Of a stretch of DNA of 64,000 nt, positions 36,537 to 44,537 are shown piece after piece. A program made the position numbers and the translations under genes. The notes beneath the pieces were generated by a model. It was not told the origin of the DNA, did not search any database, and was given only the letters and a program-made list of their open reading frames with translations. The first letter of the stretch is position 1. Each line of letters opens with the position of its first letter. The stretch spans positions 620,001 through 684,000 of the forward strand of contig CAZXCU010000002.1 of assembly GCA_964639245.1 (NCBI GenBank), given 5' to 3'. This DNA is from SB15 sp964639245 (GTDB lineage: Bacteria > Chloroflexota > Anaerolineae > Aggregatilineales > J027).

Positions 36537-37712
36537 TTAGTGCGGTTTCCCGCCTTTGTAAGCCAGCGCTGCACGTTTGGCATCTTCGCTGGGAGCAGGA
36601 GTGTCACGGATAACCACTTCGGTTGCCGAGTCGAACACATGCACATTGCTCAAATTGATGACCGCGCCAGTTTTGGCACCCAAATGCACATCCGAACGCG
36701 GATCCATGCGGGCAAGGAACGACTGGTTGCTGTTCTCAAAGCTCATGTAAACGATTTTTTCGTTGCCCATGAGTTCAATCACGTCCACAATTGCTTCCAG
36801 TGAGGCCGCTTGAATGTCCGCAGGTTGGTATGTCGGGTGGTGAATGTCTTCTGGACGGACACCCATGATGACATCTTTGCCAACATATGCCCTGAGCAGG
36901 TGTTCACGGTCTGGCGGGGCGGGAATACGGAATGTACCCGCATCCAGCATCAATTTACCACCATCCTCAACCACTTTGCTGTTAAAGAAGTTCATGGACG
37001 GGCTGCCAATGAAGCCTGCCACAAATACATTATCGGGGTAGGAGTAGAGTTTGGAAGGCGAGTCAATCTGCTGGAGATAGCCACTCGACAGTACCGCAAT
37101 CCGTGTTCCCATCGTCAGCGCTTCCACTTGGTCGTGGGTCACATAGATAAAGGTCGTTCCCAAACGCTGGTGCAGACGGCTGATGAACGCACGCGCTTCG
37201 ACACGGAGTTTTGCGTCAAGGTTGGAGAGGGGTTCGTCGAGCAAGAACACCGATGGTTCACGCACAATGGCACGTCCCAACGCCACACGTTGACGCTGAC
37301 CACCCGAAAGCTGACGGGGACGACGATCCAGCAGGTGAGCAATGTCCAAACTCTTGGCTGCTTCACGCACCCGTTCGTCAATAATTTGTTTGGGGGTACG
37401 GCGCAGCTTGAGGCCAAACGCCATATTGTCATACACCGTCATATGAGGATACAGCGCATAGCTCTGGAACACCATCGCAATATCGCGGTCTTTCGGCGCA
37501 ACATTGTTGACCACGCGGTCTCCAATGAGGATTTCACCGTCAGTGATTTCTTCTAACCCTGCCAACATCCGTAGACTGGTGGATTTACCGCACCCGGACG
37601 GCCCGACAAAAACCAGAAATTCCCCGTCCGCAATATCAATATTGAGGTCGTTAATAATGGTTACTTCTGGGGTGTAACGTTTAAAAACGCGGCGATAAGT
37701 CACACTCGCCAT
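36537..37712 (-). CDS. MalK/UgpC-type ABC transporter ATPase (sugar or glycerol-phosphate importer)
   Basis: This 391-residue ATPase has Walker A GPSGCGKST, Q-loop FQSYALYPHM, signature LSGGQRQRVALGRAI, Walker B FLLDEPLSNLDAKL, and His in VTHDQVEA, followed by TOBE-type C-terminal domains (about 245-370) with VIMGVRPEDI. The ending is typical of the UgpC/MsmK group that energises carbohydrate ABC importers. No permease or binding-protein genes adjoin it, so it probably serves several importers encoded elsewhere, as MsmK-type ATPases do. ATG 37712 was chosen over the upstream open frame because GGAGGA lies 8 bases before it. A strong terminator follows. Confidence 0.94.
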   Translation of the reverse strand: MASVTYRRVFKRYTPEVTIINDLNIDIADGEFLVFVGPSGCGKSTSLRMLAGLEEITDGEILIGDRVVNNVAPKDRDIAMVFQSYALYPHMTVYDNMAFGLKLRRTPKQIIDERVREAAKSLDIAHLLDRRPRQLSGGQRQRVALGRAIVREPSVFLLDEPLSNLDAKLRVEARAFISRLHQRLGTTFIYVTHDQVEALTMGTRIAVLSSGYLQQIDSPSKLYSYPDNVFVAGFIGSPSMNFFNSKVVEDGGKLMLDAGTFRIPAPPDREHLLRAYVGKDVIMGVRPEDIHHPTYQPADIQAASLEAIVDVIELMGNEKIVYMSFENSNQSFLARMDPRSDVHLGAKTGAVINLSNVHVFDSATEVVIRDTPAPSEDAKRAALAYKGGKPH

Positions 37713-37849
37713 AGGATCATTCCTCCGAAAAATAACTTTTTTCCATTGGTCTCCTATTATTACACCTTTAAGAGCATTGGTCAAAAAATAGTGAGGAAAA
37801 TAGGGAATTTCTGTGCAAAATCCCCTATTGAAGTTTGGAAAAAATCGGC

Positions 37850-40111
37850 TTACGGCGACCAATCCGGGAAAAAGGCGTTGCCAATCACACGGGTGGTGCG
37901 TCCGGTGGTGAAATCCGTCAAGAAAACCTCAGGGGCAGAATCTGTCCCACCGACATACAGCAGGCGTACACCTTGCGTTGCCCAACTCGCATTCCGATAG
38001 TTATTTTCTTGGGCAATCAGGTTTTGAAAGCCGCCTGCATCCGGGTTAATCGCGTACAGTTGATAATCGCCGGGGGTGCCAGCGTGGAACACCAACCGTC
38101 CCGCATCAAACACCCAATCAGGATAGACAGCTTCTTGCCATTGCCCTTCTGTGACATCAATCCGCCCTGTTCCATCGGTTTTAATCAGGAAAATTTCGTT
38201 GCCGCCGTTCTGGTCAGAATGGAAGGCAATCCGTCCCCCATCCGGTGACCAAGCGGGCGCACGGTCATTAAAATTCGACTTGGTAAGGTTGGTCGCTTGG
38301 TTGGTCGTCAGGTCGTAAATGTAAATGTTGTATTTGCCTGTTTCGTTGCTTTCGTAGGCAATCTTCGTTCCGTCCGGCGACCATGTAACATTGCGTTCAT
38401 CGGCGTTGGAGGTGGTCAAACGCCGGGGATTGCCCCCGGTGGCGCTCATCAACCAGATGTCCGCCGCGCCGTTGGTTCCCTGATAGGCATGATAGGCAAT
38501 TTGCAGCCCATCGGGAGAATATTTCGGCACACTCTCATTCGTTGTGGCAGTGGTCAAACGGGTGACACCTGTGCCATCAATATTGGCGCGGAAAATATCC
38601 AGATTCCCACCACTCAACCCTGCATAGATAAACACACGGTCAGTATTTACCCCAACACCCCCCGCTACACTGGTACCGGGTCGCGCCGTCGGGTTTTCAT
38701 CCTCATTTCCATTGGAGAAAATGCTCAGTCCAAGTACCAGCGCACCAATACAAATCCCGATGACGAACAACGCCCCTAACCCTGCCACGACCCAGAACCA
38801 CGGCTGGGAAGTATCCAGAACAGAGGATGAAGTTTCATATTCCGGTTGGAGATTTTGCGTATTATAGGGACTCTGTGGGTCATAGGGAGAATAGGGGGGT
38901 GCTTGTGGCGGGACGGCTTGCATATGCGGTTGTGTGGAACGCGCCGGCGGTGTATTGGGGCGGGTGGGGGGGTAAGCAGGCGCAGGAATCGCGGGTGGCT
39001 GCCCCTGTAGTGTCGGTTGCGATGCCGGATGCTGGGGTTGTGGGATACCCGGCAACGTTGCGGCTGTTCCGGCGGCAGGCGGCGCGGGAGGAGCAACTGG
39101 CACAGAAGGTTGTTGGGGGTTCGTCGGTTGACCCGGATCCAGGGTCCGATATTGGTCTTCCACCTTTCCCATTGCCTGTGACCATTCCGGTGGGCGGGTG
39201 GGAGGGGACACCGTTCCCGCGCTCATTTCGACAGGATCAATCCCTGCCGGAGTTGCCCCCACCGTTTCAGCCAGTGCATCATGCAGCGCCACCACAGAGG
39301 GGTAACGGGTTTTGGGATCTTTCCGCATCGCCGCCAAAAGGACTTCATCCACCGCTTGCGACAGCGCCGGATTCATCTGACTTGGGCGGGTGGGCGGCAA
39401 ATTGACATGCTCATAGGCAACCCGTTCGGCGGCAGTTTCGCCTGTCGCTTGGGGCGATTTCCCCGAAAACGGCACTTCGCCCGTCAGCATCCGATACAAC
39501 AACACCCCCATAGCGTACACATCCGTCGCAATGGTAATCGGTTGCGCCAGAATCTGCTCTGGAGCCATATACAAGGGTGTGCCAATGGACATCCCCTGTG
39601 TTAATGACCCGGCATCATCCAGTAACCGGGCAATGCCGAAATCCGTGACATACACCTGACCGGTTTTAGACAACAGAATGTTACCCGGTTTAATGTCCCG
39701 ATGAATGATATTCTCGCCATGAGCAAAGGTTAGCGCGGTACTCATCGGTTTGAGAAATTGCAGCGTTTCGCGCACATTCAGAGGCCGATTCAGATGATAC
39801 AAATGGCTGTGCAAGGTGGTGCCGTCAATGAAGTCCATCAGGATGAACACATGGTTGTCCATCTCCACGACATCATAAAAACGGACAATATGTGGATGCT
39901 GCAAACGTGCCAGCACCTGCGCCTCCCGGCGAAAGCGTTCAATGAAGGTGGCTTCGTGGGCAACATCGCTCCGCAGCACCTTGGCTGCCAAATCAACCCC
40001 CCGCTTGAGGTCATACACCCGATAAACACGGGCAAAAGTTCCTTCTCCGATTAAGGCTTCAAATCGGTAGCGATTTCCGAGCGTAATTCCAGTAAGATTA
40101 CTCATCATCAT
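37850..40111 (-). CDS. Membrane Ser/Thr protein kinase with extracytoplasmic TolB-like propeller
   Basis: This protein of about 753 residues begins with a Hanks-type kinase domain (about 12-285): GEGTFARVYRVYD loop, Lys44, HRDIKPGN (Asp139), DFG (Asp157) and MAPEQ. A Pro/Gln-rich linker (about 290-430), one membrane segment (about 440-470) and a C-terminal beta-propeller of TolB/WD40 blades (about 490-750) with repeated SPDG(L/T/G) motifs follow. The propeller is outside the cell and presumably senses or binds wall or protein ligands. The start at ATG 40111 has AGAGGT 7 bases upstream; the open frame reaches further back but overlaps the divergent gene. A divergent glycosyltransferase gene starts 33 bases away. 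Confidence 0.93.
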   Translation of the reverse strand: MMMSNLTGITLGNRYRFEALIGEGTFARVYRVYDLKRGVDLAAKVLRSDVAHEATFIERFRREAQVLARLQHPHIVRFYDVVEMDNHVFILMDFIDGTTLHSHLYHLNRPLNVRETLQFLKPMSTALTFAHGENIIHRDIKPGNILLSKTGQVYVTDFGIARLLDDAGSLTQGMSIGTPLYMAPEQILAQPITIATDVYAMGVLLYRMLTGEVPFSGKSPQATGETAAERVAYEHVNLPPTRPSQMNPALSQAVDEVLLAAMRKDPKTRYPSVVALHDALAETVGATPAGIDPVEMSAGTVSPPTRPPEWSQAMGKVEDQYRTLDPGQPTNPQQPSVPVAPPAPPAAGTAATLPGIPQPQHPASQPTLQGQPPAIPAPAYPPTRPNTPPARSTQPHMQAVPPQAPPYSPYDPQSPYNTQNLQPEYETSSSVLDTSQPWFWVVAGLGALFVIGICIGALVLGLSIFSNGNEDENPTARPGTSVAGGVGVNTDRVFIYAGLSGGNLDIFRANIDGTGVTRLTTATTNESVPKYSPDGLQIAYHAYQGTNGAADIWLMSATGGNPRRLTTSNADERNVTWSPDGTKIAYESNETGKYNIYIYDLTTNQATNLTKSNFNDRAPAWSPDGGRIAFHSDQNGGNEIFLIKTDGTGRIDVTEGQWQEAVYPDWVFDAGRLVFHAGTPGDYQLYAINPDAGGFQNLIAQENNYRNASWATQGVRLLYVGGTDSAPEVFLTDFTTGRTTRVIGNAFFPDWSP

Positions 40112-40144
40112 AAGCGTGACCTCTGTATGAAAGGATAATTTCTC

Positions 40145-41470
40145 ATGCGTGTACTGCTGGCAACTTTGCCTGCTGCCGGACACATCAACCCCATGATGGC
40201 TGTCGCTGTGGCGTTGTTAGATAAACACCATGAAGTCATATTTGTCACAGGTGAGCAGTACAAAGCGGATGTTTCCTCTATCAATGTTCATTTTTCTGCC
40301 CTGCACTATCCCCCGCAGGCTTACGACCAAATTCTGGCCTCGTTCAGCCGTCCTTTGCCCTATTTCCCGCGTTTACTCTGGGATAGGCCACAAGCTGGAT
40401 TTTTTGCGATGTTGCCTGATCTCACCGCCCAGCTTATCGCCATTGTACAGCAAACCCAGCCTGATGTGATTTTAACAGATTACAATTTTTATGCAGGGGC
40501 AATCGCAGCAGAAGTCTGCCATGTTCCCTATGCGACACTCTGTGCCATCGTCAATGCGCTTCCCAGCCAAGATACCCCCGTCTTTGGTAGCCGCATGGAT
40601 TGGCAGCCGCCACTTCACCCGGAACGTTTTTTATGGCCTTTTTTACGCTGGGGCAGCCGTCAATATCTCGCGCTGGATGATCACATCGTCAACAAGGTCA
40701 GAAAATCTTACGGCCTCAAAGCATTAAAATTTCCCATGTTTGAAGCCTCGCCAAATTTATTCCTTGTTCCCACCACCGAAGCCTATGAATATCCCCGTTC
40801 CGATTTACCCCCGCAAGTCGTCTATGTTGGGCCGCTGCTGCGCGAAGACAACACGAATCTTTCTTTTGATTGGGCATGGCTGGAAAAAGACACCCGACCC
40901 ACCCTGTTTGTCTCGATGGGAACGATTGTCAAAGTTCGCCGAGTTTTTGAAACTGTCATTCAGCTGGCTCACAATGCCGATTGGAAAGCGGTGTTAGCGG
41001 TGGGGAAGGGGGGAGATTTAACCCAATTTGGGAGTGTACCGGAGAACATTCTGCTGCAAGATTTCGTCCCCCAACGCCAGCTTTTGCCCCGTATCGATGC
41101 AGTCATCAGTCATGGCGGCAATAATACGGTCACGGAAAGTCTTTATTTCGGGAAACCCCTCATCGTTGTTCCCATCACGGGGGATCAACCGGAGTCGGCG
41201 GGGCGGGTGAAATACACAGGCGCGGGGATTCGCCTGAATTTGCACCACATAACGCCGAAAAATCTCCAAAAAGCGATTGACCAAGTGCTTTATAATCCTA
41301 CTTTTCGGGAAAACGCCGCCAGAATTCAGGCCAGCTACCAGTCCACACACGGGGCAAGCACCACTGTTCGCCTGCTAGAAAAACTTGCCGAAACGCGCCA
41401 AGCGCTTTATCGGTCTGCGGGCATGACCCCCACTTTTTACCAGCCTGAAGCCGTAGATAAATTACCCTAA
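40145..41470 (+). CDS. GT1-family (UGT/MGT-like) glycosyltransferase
   Basis: This 441-residue enzyme of GT-B fold begins MRVLLATLPAAGHINP, the classical UGT N-terminus with the HxNP acceptor-site loop. The C-terminal donor-binding half has VSMGTIVKVR, LLQDFVPQRQLLPRIDAVISHGGN in two parts (FVPQRQLLP and ISHGGNNTVTESL), then PLIVVPITGDQPESAGRV. Such enzymes move a sugar from a nucleotide donor to a small molecule or lipid. AAAGGA precedes the ATG. It is divergent from the Ser/Thr kinase and followed after 6 bases by a convergent gene of unknown function. Confidence 0.9.
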   Translation: MRVLLATLPAAGHINPMMAVAVALLDKHHEVIFVTGEQYKADVSSINVHFSALHYPPQAYDQILASFSRPLPYFPRLLWDRPQAGFFAMLPDLTAQLIAIVQQTQPDVILTDYNFYAGAIAAEVCHVPYATLCAIVNALPSQDTPVFGSRMDWQPPLHPERFLWPFLRWGSRQYLALDDHIVNKVRKSYGLKALKFPMFEASPNLFLVPTTEAYEYPRSDLPPQVVYVGPLLREDNTNLSFDWAWLEKDTRPTLFVSMGTIVKVRRVFETVIQLAHNADWKAVLAVGKGGDLTQFGSVPENILLQDFVPQRQLLPRIDAVISHGGNNTVTESLYFGKPLIVVPITGDQPESAGRVKYTGAGIRLNLHHITPKNLQKAIDQVLYNPTFRENAARIQASYQSTHGASTTVRLLEKLAETRQALYRSAGMTPTFYQPEAVDKLP

Positions 41471-41476
41471 GCACAC

Positions 41477-42718
41477 CTATGCCGGAACAATCGGCTCACG
41501 GATGGAATTCGCTTTAATATTTTCCGCCAGCGCATGGGTTTCAGTCGAGACAGGCAGGTGGTTGATCAGATATTCACGGATGCCTTCGGTAATATTCAGA
41601 GCGCGGCTACCTTCGTCCAGATGGTCATACCCGGCAAAAACCAGCGTACCAATCAAGCCGACCTGAAGCGCAAATCCGGCGCTTTGCAGCGACGCATGAT
41701 GAAAAAGTGGATTCGCACTCACCAGAATCCCCAAGCGCTTGAGTTGCAAAGCCAAGCGTTCATAATTATCCCCTAGTTTCATGATATGGTCAGCACAGTC
41801 ATGCACCCGCGAGACATCTACGGCATCTTTGAGCCAGATGGGAAGTTCCTTATTGCGTAAAGTTTCAATTTGATACAGATGGTCAATGTGTCGCTGGAGA
41901 ATTCGCTGGCTATCTTGCGGGGTGGCCTCGCGGATGTCATCCAACCAATCCGCCATCACATAGCGGACTAAATCATTTTTCTCGACCACCAGCAGAATTT
42001 TTTCCACCATATTGATGAGAATATTCCGCAAAACCCCGGCTATCCCGCCGAGTTCGGGGCGAACTTTATCCTCAAAACCCCAGCCAATATTGCCGGCTTT
42101 TTGTGTTCCTTGCAGAATTTCAATCCCCGCCAAGACCTCTTTCCATTGGGATTTACCCTGAGAAATGAGATAGCTGATCAGGCGGTTGCTCACGCTGGCA
42201 GTGCGGTCTTGAATCACTGTAACCGCATCCTCAATTTCATACAATAAATTCGCAACGGCTTCTTCAAGCGGGGCAGGTCGCTGTAAAGGCAATTGATATA
42301 CTACCCCCTGATAGTAACGGGCAGTTTGCTCCATTTTGCCGGGAATCTGGCTGCGAATCCGATGATAGGTACTTTCCAGACGCGGGTTTTTGATAATCGG
42401 GGGCATCAAACGGTCAAAGTCAGCCGCCGGTTCATTCCCCAACGTGACAAGAATGCTCCACAGTGTATTGGCAATTTCAAGGTCACCTTCAATCTGGTGC
42501 AGCAGGCTGTCCACCGCCGCAATCCGTTCTTCATGCAGTTCCGCCCGCAGATATGGATGGGTTGCTGCCGTCAATTCTTCCGAAGCAAAGCTAAACCCTT
42601 CCGCCCGCCGTTCCATCAATTCCAGCAGGGAGGCGCTGTCCTCTTTGGCAAGGGGAGAGAGGAAAAGTTCATACCATGTTAAGTAGCCACGCCGTGCTTG
42701 TAGATAGGAAAGTGCCAT
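41477..42718 (-). CDS. Helical protein of unknown function
   Basis: This protein of about 413 residues, starting at ATG 42718 after GGAAGAA, is almost entirely helical, with no signal peptide. A single hydrophobic stretch, FALQVGLIGTLVFAGYDHL, lies at about 350-370. No catalytic or binding motif is evident, and I do not recognise the family. Composition is like its neighbours, so it looks native. It stands between a convergent glycosyltransferase gene and the divergent trpS operon. Confidence 0.65.
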   Translation of the reverse strand: MALSYLQARRGYLTWYELFLSPLAKEDSASLLELMERRAEGFSFASEELTAATHPYLRAELHEERIAAVDSLLHQIEGDLEIANTLWSILVTLGNEPAADFDRLMPPIIKNPRLESTYHRIRSQIPGKMEQTARYYQGVVYQLPLQRPAPLEEAVANLLYEIEDAVTVIQDRTASVSNRLISYLISQGKSQWKEVLAGIEILQGTQKAGNIGWGFEDKVRPELGGIAGVLRNILINMVEKILLVVEKNDLVRYVMADWLDDIREATPQDSQRILQRHIDHLYQIETLRNKELPIWLKDAVDVSRVHDCADHIMKLGDNYERLALQLKRLGILVSANPLFHHASLQSAGFALQVGLIGTLVFAGYDHLDEGSRALNITEGIREYLINHLPVSTETHALAENIKANSIREPIVPA

Positions 42719-42753
42719 CAGATTCTTCCGCTTTTTCCACACGATTATAGCTG

Positions 42754-42783
42754 TTGCATGGGGTGATTTGCCAATGGTACAAT
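42754..42783 (+). promoter_or_regulatory. Promoter of the trpS-recJ run
   Basis: TTGCAT (42754-42759) and TACAAT (42778-42783) are 18 bases apart, 30 bases before the trpS ATG, in the only intergenic gap (95 bases) upstream of six tightly packed genes. Confidence 0.5.
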
Positions 42784-42813
42784 GAACCTATTCATTCACA
42801 ACTAAGGTAGTTT

Positions 42814-43827
42814 ATGACCACCAAAAAACACCGTGTCCTCTCAGGTATTCAACCCTCAGGCAACTTACATCTTGGCAATTATATTGGCGCAATTAAACAG
42901 TGGGTGGACAAACAATCCGAATTTGATGCGTTTTACTGTGTGGTCGATTTACATGCCATCACTGTGCCGCACAACCCGGCGGAACTGGCCGAAAAAACCC
43001 GCGAAATTGCCGCGATTTATCTGGCTTCTGGCTTAACCGATGCCACGGTTTTTGTGCAATCGCACGTCACCGCCCACGCCGAACTTGGCTGGTTATTAAA
43101 CTGCATTACCTCGCTCGGTTGGTTGTACCGCATGACCCAGTTCAAAGATAAATCGGCTAAATTCAGCGCGGACGACGCAATTTATGCGGGTCTGCTCAAT
43201 TACCCTGTCCTGCAAGCAGCAGATATTTTGCTGTATCAGGCAGAATTTGTGCCGGTGGGCGAAGACCAGAAACAACACGTCGAACTGACCCGCGATATTG
43301 CCACCCGTTTTAACAGCACCTTCGGCGAAACCTTTGTCCTGCCCGCCGTCATGAATCCGCCACAAGGGGCGCGAATCATGGGGTTAGACACACCGTCCGC
43401 CAAAATGAGCAAAAGCACCGATTCACAATTTCATGCGGTGGCGATTCTTGATGAACCCGATGTCATCCTCAAAAAATTCAAACGCGCTGTCACCGATTCG
43501 CATGGCGAAATCAAGTTTTCAGAGGACGCAGAACGGGCAGGGGTCAACAATCTGCTGACGATTTATCAGGCTTTTACCCAACTGGATAAACCCGCCATCG
43601 AAAACGAATTTGCGGGCAAGGGCTACGGCGACTTGAAAAAACGAGTTGCGGAAGCCGTCATCGAGGGATTAAACCCGGTACGCGAGGAATATCACAAACT
43701 CACCAGCGATAAAATGTATATTGACCAGGTGTTGGCTCAAGGAGCCGACAAAGCCCGTTCCGTTGCCAACCATACGCTAAAAACGGTCAAAGAACGTATG
43801 GGATTTTTACTACCGAAACACGCATGA
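42814..43827 (+). CDS. trpS: Tryptophanyl-tRNA synthetase
   Basis: This 337-residue class I synthetase charges tRNA-Trp. The HIGH-type motif is GNLHLGNY (about 16-23) within SGIQPSGNLHLGNYIGA, and KMSKS lies near residue 195 (SAKMSKSTD). Length and sequence order match bacterial TrpRS. It is the first gene of a six-gene run in which each gene overlaps or nearly touches the next; the next gene starts inside its stop (ATGA overlap at 43824-43827). Regulation by a T-box or attenuator was not visible in the 95-base leader. Confidence 0.95.
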   Translation: MTTKKHRVLSGIQPSGNLHLGNYIGAIKQWVDKQSEFDAFYCVVDLHAITVPHNPAELAEKTREIAAIYLASGLTDATVFVQSHVTAHAELGWLLNCITSLGWLYRMTQFKDKSAKFSADDAIYAGLLNYPVLQAADILLYQAEFVPVGEDQKQHVELTRDIATRFNSTFGETFVLPAVMNPPQGARIMGLDTPSAKMSKSTDSQFHAVAILDEPDVILKKFKRAVTDSHGEIKFSEDAERAGVNNLLTIYQAFTQLDKPAIENEFAGKGYGDLKKRVAEAVIEGLNPVREEYHKLTSDKMYIDQVLAQGADKARSVANHTLKTVKERMGFLLPKHA

Positions 43828-44534
43828 CCGACCAATCGCCGCCACCGCTTGTTGGATGTTTAATTTGCCACACCGAAGGGACGACCTCTCTTTTGGAAGG
43901 ACGGCGTTTTTTGAGTTTTGGGAGCGATTCGCCCATTCTGGAATGTTCCAACTGCCAATCCAGCGCTTTTTTGGATTGGAACGAGGAACGCCCGGACTAT
44001 TGGCGCATCAAATACCGCAAAATTCAACCACCCAATTATCATGCCGCGCTGGTGTTTATCAACGCGGGGTGGATTGAAGCCGAACAAGCGCTGGAATTCA
44101 GCACTGAAATTTACGTCCACCGCAAACGCTTGGAACAAACACGGGAGGGCGATTTAAGCTGGCTCAAACCGCATCGGCTTTCGCCCCCACCACCGTTAAT
44201 GAGTCCCATTGAGTGGGTGTATCTGGAAATTCCTTCCATCACCTACAACGAAACCAAACAAACGGGTTTGCTTTCGCGCACCCCCAACGCCAACCTGCTC
44301 GACACAGGCAAATTTTATGTTACAGATACCAAAATCCATCTCTTGGGGCAGCGCCGGGATCGTTCGCACCGCCTGAGCGATATTCGCAGTGTCGAATTTC
44401 ATGGACAGGCATGGTACGCTCATCTTCAGGGGGAAAAACCCCATCACTATCATGGGTATGCTCCCATCGGTTTGATGGACGCAGAACTGATAACCGCCGT
44501 CATTACCGCCCTCAAAAACTCAGCAAAGGAATAA
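43824..44534 (+). CDS. Zinc-ribbon protein with PH-like C-terminal domain, unknown function
   Basis: This 236-residue protein has two Cys pairs (CLICHTEG and CSNCQSS, about 12-45) that form a zinc ribbon. Its C-terminal part (about 160-225) has TGKFYVTDTKIHLLGQRRDR with a following HRLSDIRSVEF strand, the pattern of a PH-like (bPH/GRAM-type) domain. No catalytic residues are recognised. It sits between trpS and the helicase-like pair, overlapping trpS by 4 bases and ending 3 bases before the next ATG, so a link to the DNA-repair genes is possible. Confidence 0.7.
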   Translation: MTDQSPPPLVGCLICHTEGTTSLLEGRRFLSFGSDSPILECSNCQSSAFLDWNEERPDYWRIKYRKIQPPNYHAALVFINAGWIEAEQALEFSTEIYVHRKRLEQTREGDLSWLKPHRLSPPPPLMSPIEWVYLEIPSITYNETKQTGLLSRTPNANLLDTGKFYVTDTKIHLLGQRRDRSHRLSDIRSVEFHGQAWYAHLQGEKPHHYHGYAPIGLMDAELITAVITALKNSAKE

Positions 44535-44537
44535 CCA

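Noticed and set aside
36810..37556. Long plus-strand frame (248 codons)
   Set aside because: Lies fully opposite the MalK/UgpC-type ATPase, which has all ABC motifs.
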